From positions 1,302,001 to 1,366,000 of the forward strand of contig CAVYWD010000002.1 in assembly GCA_963772225.1 (NCBI GenBank): a stretch of 64,000 nucleotides of DNA, given 5' to 3'. A model generated the notes under the pieces. The model made no database searches, had not been told where the DNA came from, and saw only the letters and a program-made list of their open reading frames with translations. The DNA comes from CAVYWD01 sp963772225 (GTDB lineage: Bacteria; Myxococcota; Myxococcia; Myxococcales; UBA5297). This document shows, piece by piece, positions 26,025 through 34,404 of this stretch. The position numbers and the translations under genes are program-made. Each line of letters begins with the position of its first letter. Position 1 is the stretch's first letter.

Positions 26025-29000
26025 CTACCCCCCGAACACCCGAAGAACTTCGCGGATTACCGCTTCTTGGTTCTCTTTTGTCGACTTCCCTAGAATTTCT
26101 ATTCCGCTGCTGCCAGCTTCTCTAAAGTAGACGCGAGCACCATCCCTTGCCCTCGCCTCCGAAAGACCTGCACCAATCGGCCTCGTGCCGATACCAGGAT
26201 TGAGATTGCCCCGACCCAACTCGTGCGCAAGCCGATCGATGGACTGCTGATGCGAGCGCCCCGCATGTTCCGCCTCTCGAACCAACCTCGGACTGTCATG
26301 GATCCTTGACGTAAGCGTTCTTGCTCCACAACCAGATAGCCCTAGGGGATCGATTACGCGAAGCGGGTCCCTCGGATAGCCGTGAAGTCGCTGCCCTCCT
26401 GCAAGGCCAATCGGGTCTCGACTCATGTAGACGCCCACGTCTGGGTCGAAGTACCTGAACCGATTGTAATGCAGTCCGGTCTCGGCATCCTCATACTGCC
26501 CTGGCCACCGGAACGGGCACGCCTCCTTCAGCCCCGTGTGGCTCCGCACCTGCCCATATGCTCCCAGCTCCGCCGCCCACACTTCCGCCCCTTCTCCGCC
26601 GTACATCGCAACAGGCGTCCCGAGATGGTCCGTGATAATGCCGTAAGCCGAGGCGCCGACCACCTTCCCCATCGGCGCAAAGCTTTCCGGCTCGAACATC
26701 CATGTGATCGGCGCATCCCGCGTCCCGGGCTCGGCTCCCTGCATCCCAGCCCCCGCCGCCTTCTCGCCCCCCTTCCCAGTCTCCTCGACCCACTCATGCA
26801 GCGGGACATTCCCATCCCAAACCCACCGCGTCACCCTGCCCCGAAACTTCTTCCACAGCCTCCTTCCAAGCGCGTCGTACCCAAACTCCACGACGCCGCC
26901 ATCGGGCCGCACCACCTTGAGGAGCATTCCCGCCGCGTCCCACTGATACTTCCACTCGCCCTCATCCGCCTCCACCTTCCGAGCGAGATTCCCCTCCGCG
27001 TCATACTCGTACCGCGTGACACCCTTCGGCCCCTCGGCCGAGAGCAGCTGCCCCGCCGGCCCGTATTCCCGGTCCGTCCGCGCCTCCGTGCGGAACAGAT
27101 TGCCCACCGCATCCGGCATGCGCAGCTCGACCTCGCTGCCCCCGGAGTGCGAGTGCTTCGCCGCGCTCAAATTTCCCACGGCATCGTGCGCGTACTCCGA
27201 CGTCCAGGACCCATTCGCACCGCTCTGCCGAATCTCCTTCAGCCGGTCATCCGTATCCCACCGATACCGCCGCGTCGTCTCTCCATCTGCCAGGGTGCGC
27301 CGCCTCTGCTCGATAGGCCGTCCGACTCGGTCCCGTTTCCAGCTCACCCCGACCGTCCCAACGCCCGCGCCCGCGAGCGCGTCCTCCGCCGTCAGGCTCA
27401 CCTCCCGGTTCGCCTCCAAGCCCAGCTCGTCGCGCTGAAAGCTCGCCGCGAACCGCCCCGCCCGGAACCCAACCACCTCGCCCGTCACATCGCGCTCGAT
27501 CTCCTGCTCGGCGCCGAGCGACGACTTCATCCTCACCCGCAGGCCCGTCGGGCCGTACTCCGTCTCGACGCAATGCTCCCCCTGCTGCTCCTTCACCACA
27601 CGCCCGAGCGCGTCCCGCTCAAACTTCACTGTGATTGCGCCGTTCATTGCCTCGACAAGCTCGCCGTCCGCCCGGTATTTGAACCAATGGCTGCTCGCGT
27701 CCGGCTGCGCCGCCACCAGCGGCCGCCCGGCTGGGTCGTAGACGTACTTCGTCAACCGGCCATCGGGCCGCAGCATCTCCACAACCTGCCCGAGCGCGTC
27801 CCGCTTGAACTCCCTCCGCAGGCCGTCGAAACCCGTCTCGACATCCACTTTTCCCGTCGGCCCCAGCTCGAAGCGATAGACGAACCCGTGCTCGTTCTGA
27901 ATCCCGACAAGCCGCTCCTCCGTATCGTAGTGGAACCTGACCGTCGTCCCCGCCTCCTCGCGGGACGCGAGCTTGTTCATTCCCTGGTACCGGAATCGCA
28001 CATCCCGGTGGCGGTCCTTCGCCCGCACCACATTGCCTTCCCGGTCGTACTCGAGCTGCCGCACATTCCCGTCCGGCTCGGAAATCTGCACCACTCTTCC
28101 CTGCGCGTCGTACTTCCTCAGGCGGACATTGCCCTTCGCGTCTATCTCGCAGACCGGCCGCCCGAGCCCGTCGTGCTCCCACTCGCTCTTCGTGCCATCC
28201 GGCGCAATCGCCTCGACGAGATTGCCCGCGCTGTCGTACTTCAGCGTCGTTCCACGGTTCGCCGCGTCCGCGACGCCGATCAAGAATCGCTCGCCATAGA
28301 AATACCGCGTCGACTGCCCGAGCGGATTCGTTCTTTTGGAGATACGCCCTCGGCGATCGTATTCGATACTCAACTTCCCTCCGATGGCATCGGTCACCGC
28401 CACGAGCCGATCGCCCTCGTACGCGAACCGGGTCACCGCCCCATCAAACTCGGTATGCGCCGTCTCGTTTCCGCGCTCGTCGTACTCGTGCCTCGATTGC
28501 AAACCCAGGGCATTGGTCTCGCTCGCCACCTCCATGAAGCGCGTGCGCTCGGTCACGGTCGTATTGCCGAGCGCGTCGACGGTCTTGAAGACGACACCGT
28601 CCTGATGGTGATGAATTGTTCTGTGCCCGAGCGAGTCCTCGACCGTCGTGACCTGGGCCTCGACGTCGTAGGTCAGCTTGTGATCGTAGATGCCGCCGTC
28701 GCCCCAGGTGCGAATGCACCGCGCCTTCTCGTCGGCCCCCTCGTACTTGAAGTAGAACGAGAGCCCGTTGCGGTTCGTCTCTTTCGCCAGCAGGCGTCCC
28801 CGATATTCGAAGATCGCCTGTTGCCCAAGCGCGTCCTGCACCGCGGCCAAATTCCCCGCCGAGTCGTACCGGTATCGAACCAGCGTCATCCGCGCCGAGG
28901 GGGAGCTCGGGTTCGTTCCTTCGATCGCGGTGATTCGATTGATTGAATCGCTCACGAAATCGAAGCGGCGTCCGCCCGAATCGATCACCCTCTTCAGCCG

Positions 29001-30098
29001 TCCCTGGTCGTCGTAAGCCAATGCGATTCGGTTCCCGCCAAGGTCCTCCACGCTCTGCAACAGACATGGCAGCTCCGAGCGACCAGCGGCGAAACGGAAT
29101 ACCAACCCCTCCCCGTCGCGCATCGCGTATCCGCGCCTGTCGCGCGCGAGCGTCAGCTTCTCTTTCCTGTCTCGGAACTCTCCGCCCTCGTCGACCCGCG
29201 GAAACGCCACCGCGCGCCCGTCCGGCATGCGCACCGCGACGGCGGCCTGGGTCTCGATGAGCGCAAGATCATACGAATGGTGCCACCCGTGCCCCAGCGG
29301 TCCCTGAATCGTCGAGGTGCTGTACCAGACCCGCTCCCACCGAAATGGGATGGGCCCCGGGATCTCGAAGTCCACCGCCTCGGTAAGCACCTTCCCTGTC
29401 GCCACGTCGACCGGGTGGCCGGTCAAACTACAAATTTTTCGATGCACGGCATTGCGCGCCTGGTCTCCGACGCCCAGGCGCTTCATCGCCTTCTCCGCCG
29501 ACTTGTGAGCCCGGTCGGAGGCGGCCTTGATCACCCGACTGAGCCGCTTGCTCTTGTTCGCCGCTTTCTTCAGAACGCCGAGCGCCGGCCCCGCCAGGAG
29601 CTTCGCCGCCGAGAGCGCCATCCCCATCATATCGATGGTCGGCGGACCGCCGATCATGACTGGCGGCCCACTCGGGATGGAGAGCGCCACGCCCGCCGGC
29701 AGCATCATCGTCTTTGGCGGCGTCTTCCCCTTGCGAGGCGGCGCCGGCATTCCGATGTCCTGGCACGTCAGCACCGGCACGCCCATGAAGGACATCGGTT
29801 TGCCATCGGCGAGCACCGTGGCGCTGCCCATGAACACTTGGCTCTCGTTCGTCGGCGGCTTGACGAACACCCCTCCCATGGGAATGTGCGGCGGCGCCGC
29901 TTGGCCGGCGGTCCCCGCCTTGGCGGCGATCATTCCATTGACTTTGACCGTGGCGCCAATGAATGGAAGGTAATCCGACGGGTCGAACACCATCGCCACA
30001 TGCGGGTGCGGAATCGGCACCGGCGGCACCGGCCCAGGGGGCTGTACGATGTGGACGTCCACCCCGATGATCGGGTCGAAATGCTTGAGCGCGAGCAC
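26025..30098 (-). CDS. PAAR-like (DUF4150) Rhs-repeat effector with C-terminal toxin
   Basis: 1357 residues from GTG 30098. Residues about 25-160 are a DUF4150/PAAR-like domain (GVFVKPPTNESQVFMGSATV, PMSFMGVPVLTCQDIGMP), used to cap a type VI secretion spike. A linker helix and the DUF6531-type segment ICSLTGHPVDVATGK are followed by roughly 800 residues of YD/RHS repeats (YDDQGRL, YDSAGNL, YDREGNV). The conserved Rhs core end reads YNRFRYFDPDVGVYMSRDPI, then GLAGG. The variable tip (about residues 1253-1357) contains ELGRGNLNPGIGTRPIG, GARVYFREAGSSGIEILGKS and a final helix, suggestive of a RelE/ParE-like ribonuclease fold; that part is inference. No T6SS structural genes are in the window. 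Confidence 0.85.
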   Translation of the reverse strand: MLALKHFDPIIGVDVHIVQPPGPVPPVPIPHPHVAMVFDPSDYLPFIGATVKVNGMIAAKAGTAGQAAPPHIPMGGVFVKPPTNESQVFMGSATVLADGKPMSFMGVPVLTCQDIGMPAPPRKGKTPPKTMMLPAGVALSIPSGPPVMIGGPPTIDMMGMALSAAKLLAGPALGVLKKAANKSKRLSRVIKAASDRAHKSAEKAMKRLGVGDQARNAVHRKICSLTGHPVDVATGKVLTEAVDFEIPGPIPFRWERVWYSTSTIQGPLGHGWHHSYDLALIETQAAVAVRMPDGRAVAFPRVDEGGEFRDRKEKLTLARDRRGYAMRDGEGLVFRFAAGRSELPCLLQSVEDLGGNRIALAYDDQGRLKRVIDSGGRRFDFVSDSINRITAIEGTNPSSPSARMTLVRYRYDSAGNLAAVQDALGQQAIFEYRGRLLAKETNRNGLSFYFKYEGADEKARCIRTWGDGGIYDHKLTYDVEAQVTTVEDSLGHRTIHHHQDGVVFKTVDALGNTTVTERTRFMEVASETNALGLQSRHEYDERGNETAHTEFDGAVTRFAYEGDRLVAVTDAIGGKLSIEYDRRGRISKRTNPLGQSTRYFYGERFLIGVADAANRGTTLKYDSAGNLVEAIAPDGTKSEWEHDGLGRPVCEIDAKGNVRLRKYDAQGRVVQISEPDGNVRQLEYDREGNVVRAKDRHRDVRFRYQGMNKLASREEAGTTVRFHYDTEERLVGIQNEHGFVYRFELGPTGKVDVETGFDGLRREFKRDALGQVVEMLRPDGRLTKYVYDPAGRPLVAAQPDASSHWFKYRADGELVEAMNGAITVKFERDALGRVVKEQQGEHCVETEYGPTGLRVRMKSSLGAEQEIERDVTGEVVGFRAGRFAASFQRDELGLEANREVSLTAEDALAGAGVGTVGVSWKRDRVGRPIEQRRRTLADGETTRRYRWDTDDRLKEIRQSGANGSWTSEYAHDAVGNLSAAKHSHSGGSEVELRMPDAVGNLFRTEARTDREYGPAGQLLSAEGPKGVTRYEYDAEGNLARKVEADEGEWKYQWDAAGMLLKVVRPDGGVVEFGYDALGRRLWKKFRGRVTRWVWDGNVPLHEWVEETGKGGEKAAGAGMQGAEPGTRDAPITWMFEPESFAPMGKVVGASAYGIITDHLGTPVAMYGGEGAEVWAAELGAYGQVRSHTGLKEACPFRWPGQYEDAETGLHYNRFRYFDPDVGVYMSRDPIGLAGGQRLHGYPRDPLRVIDPLGLSGCGARTLTSRIHDSPRLVREAEHAGRSHQQSIDRLAHELGRGNLNPGIGTRPIGAGLSEARARDGARVYFREAGSSGIEILGKSTKENQEAVIREVLRVFGG

Positions 30099-30572
30099 CT
30101 ATCGCCCCCTCGCTCCCGCGGCCGGCGCCGGTTGCCCCGATAACCCCACAGTGGGCCGCCCATCGCGGCCCAGCTTTGCGACGATGAGCTCTTCCATTCC
30201 TCGCATCTGGTCGCGCAGCGGCCGCTCGCCGCGCTCGTAAAGCTCCCAGATCGGCGAATCGCCCTTCGCCTGCGCCGCTGCCGTGAAGGGGCTGGCCGGC
30301 CGGGTCCAGTCCTGCTGGTGCGTGGAGACCTTGGTCGGCCCGTGCTCCAGCACCGCCTCGAAAGTAGACATCGTCTCGAGATGCCCCGCCACCGCGCCGA
30401 ACGCCGCGATGGGCACCGGCTTGCCGTCCGTCGTGTTGCACGCCGGGAACGAGCCGTTGCTGTCCACCAGCCCCTCGTCCTGCCCGCTCTGGTGCCAGGA
30501 CCCCGCCCCCTTGAAGCGATACTGCACCTTCTCGAGCAACTGACCTTCGTTGGACCCGTTTTCGGACGCCAT
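30099..30572 (-). CDS. Hypothetical protein upstream of Rhs effector, 157 aa
   Basis: ATG 30572 is preceded by GGAGGG. The protein reads MASENGSNEGQLLEKVQYRF, VPIAAFGAVAGHLETMSTFE and GDSPIWELYERGERPLRDQM. Soluble, no membrane segment. Its stop (TAG) abuts the GTG of the Rhs gene with no gap, so the two are coupled and it may be an adaptor or chaperone for loading the effector. It does not match the DUF1795 (EagR-type) chaperone pattern as far as I can see. Confidence 0.55.
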   Translation of the reverse strand: MASENGSNEGQLLEKVQYRFKGAGSWHQSGQDEGLVDSNGSFPACNTTDGKPVPIAAFGAVAGHLETMSTFEAVLEHGPTKVSTHQQDWTRPASPFTAAAQAKGDSPIWELYERGERPLRDQMRGMEELIVAKLGRDGRPTVGLSGQPAPAAGARGR

Positions 30573-30980
30573 GAGCCCTCCACGCATGCGCCGGGACCGC
30601 AGTGTTCTGCTTTGCGCAATTTACTATCAGCCGCGCCTCATCGATGCAAGCGCCGACGAGCCGCGGCGCCTGAAGGCAGAAGCCTACATTTCATTTGCAC
30701 CTGCTTCGACTCAGAATGCTATTGAGGCACGCTACATTCCTCGGCTCCCACCGCTGGCTCGCGGCGGAGGTCGAGTGTGGCGAAACTCCGGAACGTGAAG
30801 GCCGGCGGATTCCGGAGTAGCCGAATTTCTCGATTACAATGTCCGAAAGTTCGTAGAAGTCGAGCGGTCAATTTTGATCAGCGGAAGCAAATAGCCGTTC
30901 GCCTCTGCTTCGAGATCGGAAATCTTCGATACACCTCCCAAGGACCGGCGAGGATGGCGACAGCGGCGTAAGCCCCGGCC
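30573..30980. other. Intergenic between toxin island and rSAM cluster
   Basis: About 400 bp, somewhat AT-richer, no supported gene. It should contain the promoter of the minus Rhs unit. Confidence 0.35.
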
Positions 30981-32349
30981 CTACGGCTCCTCGGCCACCG
31001 GTCCAGCGGTCCACGGCGGCGGGAGCCCGCGGCAGAGGTCCCGCTCGAGGCGCTCGCGCACGTGGACGGCTGTCGTGCCCGGGCGGTTATCGGCGGCGAT
31101 GAGCGATTCGTGCAACCAGCGAAGGATCGGCTCGACCTGACCGGGGGCAAGCTCGCCCTCTTCCAGAGAATACGCCGCGCCGAAGCCACAGCTGCGGGCA
31201 CAGTACCGGCCGCCCAAACGCAATGGCTCGAAGGTAAACGCGGAGGACGACCGCGCCGGCGCGGGCGAGAAAACTGAAGCGCGTGCCGGGGAGCGCCGCG
31301 GCCGACCCAGGGTTGCCTGCAGGCGGCCCGCGGCGGCCGGCGGTGGCCGTTAGGAAGTAAAGGCTGGAGCGCCGCTCCCCCGATCGCGACCGGGTCAGGC
31401 TGATGTAGCAGAGCTGGCGAAAGGGCGCCCGAAGATAGGCCTGGCTCACGGCGCGCAAGTGGCGCGCGAGCCCGGTGCGGGAGAGGTGGCGCTCCACGAA
31501 ATCGGCATCCCGCTCCGGCCAGCCGTCCTGGGCGCGCAGCCCCACCTGGGCGGCTCTGGCCGACCGACCGACCGGGCCTACGTCGAAGCAGACGAGGATT
31601 TCGCTCATACGAGCGGCGACGTACGGGTCCTCGCACAGCGTGTCGACGTCCCCCTCCGAGAAAACCTTCAGGTGACCGGCGCCGGCCAGCGCGGCCAGCC
31701 TGCGCTCCCGCTCGGAGAAGCGCAGGTACACCTTCAGCTCCGGCACGCTCTGGCCCGGCCGAAAATCGAAGCCCAGCGCACTGGCGCGCTCCAGATCCAC
31801 CCCGGCAAAACAACTGGCTGGCGCTCCGCTTTGGCGAACCGCGCGCTCGACCGCGAGGGGCCGCAGGTCGGGCGACGGCTCCCACAGGAACACGTAGCAC
31901 TTCAGGCGGCGCTCACGCCGCTCCGGCGGAAAGTCGACTCCGAGCGCGAGGCGTGCACCCATTTCTTGTCCGATGGCGGCCACCGGGTCCACCTGAGCGC
32001 CACGGCCGCCGAGCTGCACGAAAGCCGTGCGCAGGGCCGTCGCGTCCAGGTCATAGCAGTTGACGCGGCAGAGCGACCGACTTGTGGGCGTGAGCGTGGC
32101 GGAGAACTCGAAGAGCTCCTCCGCATGCTGCAAACCATGCAGGCGCACGAATGGGCTACTGAGGAACGTGCCCATCGCGCGTCGCAGTGCCGGCGCGCGG
32201 TCGGCAGCCTGGCCGCGCCCCGCGATCCCGGCGACGAGCGCCTGCAGGGATCCCTCGATGTGCGCGCACGTCTCTCGGACGTCGCCCGGCGCGCCCTCGC
32301 GGCCTCGTCCGCGGCCCGGCGCTGGAGCGGGCGGCTGGTCGTCGCTCAT
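30981..32349 (-). pseudogene. Frameshifted gene of unknown family (possible ABBA-type prenyltransferase)
   Basis: ATG 32349 is preceded by GGAGGC. The first frame runs through LGVDFPPERRERRLKCYVFL, LGFDFRPGQSVPELKVYLRF, MSEILVCFDVGP and LCYISLTRSRSGERRSSLYF, then loses sense. The adjacent frame continues AFTFEPLRLGGRYCARSCGF and LAPGQVEPILRWLHES to TAG at 30981. A one-base shift somewhere in 31240-31360 would join them into about 455 residues. Alternating (K)xYxxF strands and helices loosely resemble LynF/PatF-type ABBA prenyltransferases; this is a weak guess from memory. It lies between the toxin island and the rSAM genes and carries the same 41-bp upstream repeat as the Hxs operon. Confidence 0.5.
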
Positions 32350-32423
32350 CGGATGCCTCCAGATTGTCCCAGGGACGCAGAAGAGGCAGCGGGTCGCCGC
32401 AAGCGCCCCCGACCTCGACGTCG

Positions 32424-32453
32424 GCGCTCGCCGGCGCTCGCCGGCGCTCGGCG
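32424..32453. repeat. 10-bp GC tandem repeat, three copies
   Basis: GCGCTCGCCG is repeated three times in the spacer upstream of the two divergent genes at 32349 and 32602. Probably a slippage product; no function proposed. Confidence 0.5.
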
Positions 32454-32483
32454 ACTCTCGGGGCTCGGGGCTTAGGGCTCACA

Positions 32484-32524
32484 GAGGCGAATCCTGCCCG
32501 CGGGCCGGCGTCGAGGTCAACGCC
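32484..32524 (-). promoter_or_regulatory. 41-bp promoter-like repeat, second copy
   Basis: Matches 22941-22981 at 38 of 41 positions, in the same orientation, with the same TTGACC and GGATTCGCCTC blocks. It sits 135 bp upstream of ATG 32349. The three differences all fall in the middle nine bases, as expected of a spacer between conserved -35 and -10 or operator halves. Confidence 0.45.
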
Positions 32525-32601
32525 ACCGTCTGTGGGCCGCGCCGCGCGCGCCCGAGAGATGGAGCGGCGCCCCTTGCCGCGGTACGTTGTTCGCGCTCGC
32601 G

Positions 32602-34404
32602 ATGAAAGCGCTCATCAAAGTCGGATACCGCTGCAACCACGCCTGCCTGTTCTGCCATGCGGTGGATCGGCGCCGCGAGGAGGCGCCATCCTCCGAGATC
32701 GAGTCCCGCATCGACCGCGCCGGGCAGCTCGGGCACGGCATGGTGGCACTCTCGGGCGGCGAGGTGACTTTGCGACCCGAGCTCCCGGCGTGGGCGGCGC
32801 GGGTCGCCTCTCGCGGCATGGATTTCGGGCTCGTCACCAATGGCGCGCTGCTCGACCGCGCCCTCGTCGAGGCGCTTCAGCACCATCGCCTTCGTTATGT
32901 GCACCTCTCCCTGCACGGCGGGACGGCAGCGCTGCACGACCGCATCGCCGGGGCGCCCGCGTTCGACCGCGTCCTCGGCGCCCTGCGAGCGCTGAGCGGG
33001 CGCGGCGTGGAGGTGTGGGTGAACTGCGTGGTCACCACCCTGAACCTCGACGCGCTTTCCGGCGTGGTCGACGTCGTTCGCACCTTCCCGGGCACGGGCG
33101 TGAAGTTCTCCTTTCTCGAGCCGCGCGGGGGCGGCGACGCCCAATTCGATGCTCTGGCGCCCCCCATCTCGCAGGCGGCGTCGCGAGTGCGCGGTGCGCT
33201 CGGCGCGGCTCGGGGCACCGCGCCCGCCGTCCCCGCCGCGCACGACGGGTTCCCTTTGTGCCTCCTGCCGGGCTTCGAGGACCAGCGCGGCGACCTGCGC
33301 TCGCACGGGTTCTGGAGCATGGCCGAGGTGGGCGAGCCCGACTTCTTCCCGGTCGACGGCGACAACGCGGTGAAGCCGCCCTGCTGCGCCGGGTGCGCGC
33401 TGCGCGGCCGGTGCCCGGGGTTGTTCAAGGGCTACCTCGAGCGCCGAGGCGACTCTGAGCTCCAGCCGGTCTCGGGCGGCGAGCGCTCGAATTCGTTCAC
33501 CTACGGGCTGCAGGCGCGGCTCACCTCGAAGGGCCAGGGCTGCCCGGTGCGCGCGCTCGGCATTCGGCCGTGGGACCGAGCGCGGCATCTCTTCGTCCGA
33601 AACGGCGAGCGGCTCGCGCTCTTCCGCGCCGACACCCGCGACTTCTGCGACGAGGACGTGGCGCGCGTGAAGGCGCGCGGCCAGGTGTACCTCGACGCCT
33701 CCGGCAAGGACGCGCCCGACGACTTCGCCCGGCAGCTCGTGCCGCTGCGCCGAAGCGGCGAATGCGCGGGCTGCGCAGAGCGAGAAGCCTGCACCGGGCT
33801 CTTCGAGCCGCAGGGCGAAAACCTCTTCGCGCGCGACGACGCCCGGGTGCTGGCCATTCTTCGCTTGCTCGAGGGCGACGTCTTGGACCTCTGTAGCGGC
33901 GAGGGGCCGTACGGCGATGCCCTGGAGGGCGCCGCCGCCTCCGGCCGCATCCGCTACACGGCCGTGGAGCCGGACCCCGAGCGCGCGGCGGCGCTCTGTG
34001 CACGCTGGTCCTGGGCGAAGGCGGTGGTCGCGCGCGCCGAGGACCTGAGCGTCGAGCCGGCGAGCGTCGACCACGCGCTCGTCCTCCGGAGCTGGAACCA
34101 CTTGATCGACCCCGGCGCCGTCGTCCGCCAGCTCGCCCAGGGCCTCCGGCCGGGCGGCACGCTCACTGTGGTGGACAACGAGCCGTTCGGGCTCGCGCGC
34201 ACGCGGGGCCAGACTGAGCGGGCCGAGCGTTCCGCGGCGCGCTTCGAGCACCGGCGCAACCACGGGGCCGAAGAAGCGCACGCCGCCATTCAGGCCGCCG
34301 GAGCCCTCGAGGTGCTTAATCTCTTGGACCGGCGCGACGTGGGCCCGGACACGAGCGACCAGTGGCTCCTGCGGTATGCGGCGCGGCCGCGAGGTGGGGC
34401 ATGA
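32602..34404 (+). CDS. Radical SAM protein fused to a SAM-dependent methyltransferase
   Basis: 600 residues from ATG 32602 (a TTG at 32587 is also in frame). The rSAM core covers residues about 1-290: CNHACLFC (Cys 11, 15, 18), VALSGGEVTLRPEL (Val replaces Pro of GGEP), VHLSLHGGTAALHDRIAGAP, FPLCLLPGFED and CCAGCALRGRCPGLFKGYLE. A middle region with CAGCAEREACTGLFEP suggests a second cluster. Residues about 425-600 form a class I methyltransferase: VLDLCSGEGPYGDALEG, YTAVEPDPERAAALCARW, VDHALVLRSWNHLIDPG, and LRPGGTLTVVDNEPFG. The stop overlaps the next ATG (ATGA). Substrate unknown; possibly two successive modifications of one target. Confidence 0.85.
   Translation: MKALIKVGYRCNHACLFCHAVDRRREEAPSSEIESRIDRAGQLGHGMVALSGGEVTLRPELPAWAARVASRGMDFGLVTNGALLDRALVEALQHHRLRYVHLSLHGGTAALHDRIAGAPAFDRVLGALRALSGRGVEVWVNCVVTTLNLDALSGVVDVVRTFPGTGVKFSFLEPRGGGDAQFDALAPPISQAASRVRGALGAARGTAPAVPAAHDGFPLCLLPGFEDQRGDLRSHGFWSMAEVGEPDFFPVDGDNAVKPPCCAGCALRGRCPGLFKGYLERRGDSELQPVSGGERSNSFTYGLQARLTSKGQGCPVRALGIRPWDRARHLFVRNGERLALFRADTRDFCDEDVARVKARGQVYLDASGKDAPDDFARQLVPLRRSGECAGCAEREACTGLFEPQGENLFARDDARVLAILRLLEGDVLDLCSGEGPYGDALEGAAASGRIRYTAVEPDPERAAALCARWSWAKAVVARAEDLSVEPASVDHALVLRSWNHLIDPGAVVRQLAQGLRPGGTLTVVDNEPFGLARTRGQTERAERSAARFEHRRNHGAEEAHAAIQAAGALEVLNLLDRRDVGPDTSDQWLLRYAARPRGGA

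Noticed and set aside
26382..28946. 854-codon plus-strand open frame inside the Rhs gene
   Set aside because: Antisense of YD repeats; periodic His/Arg/Pro pattern only reflects the Rhs repeats on the other strand.
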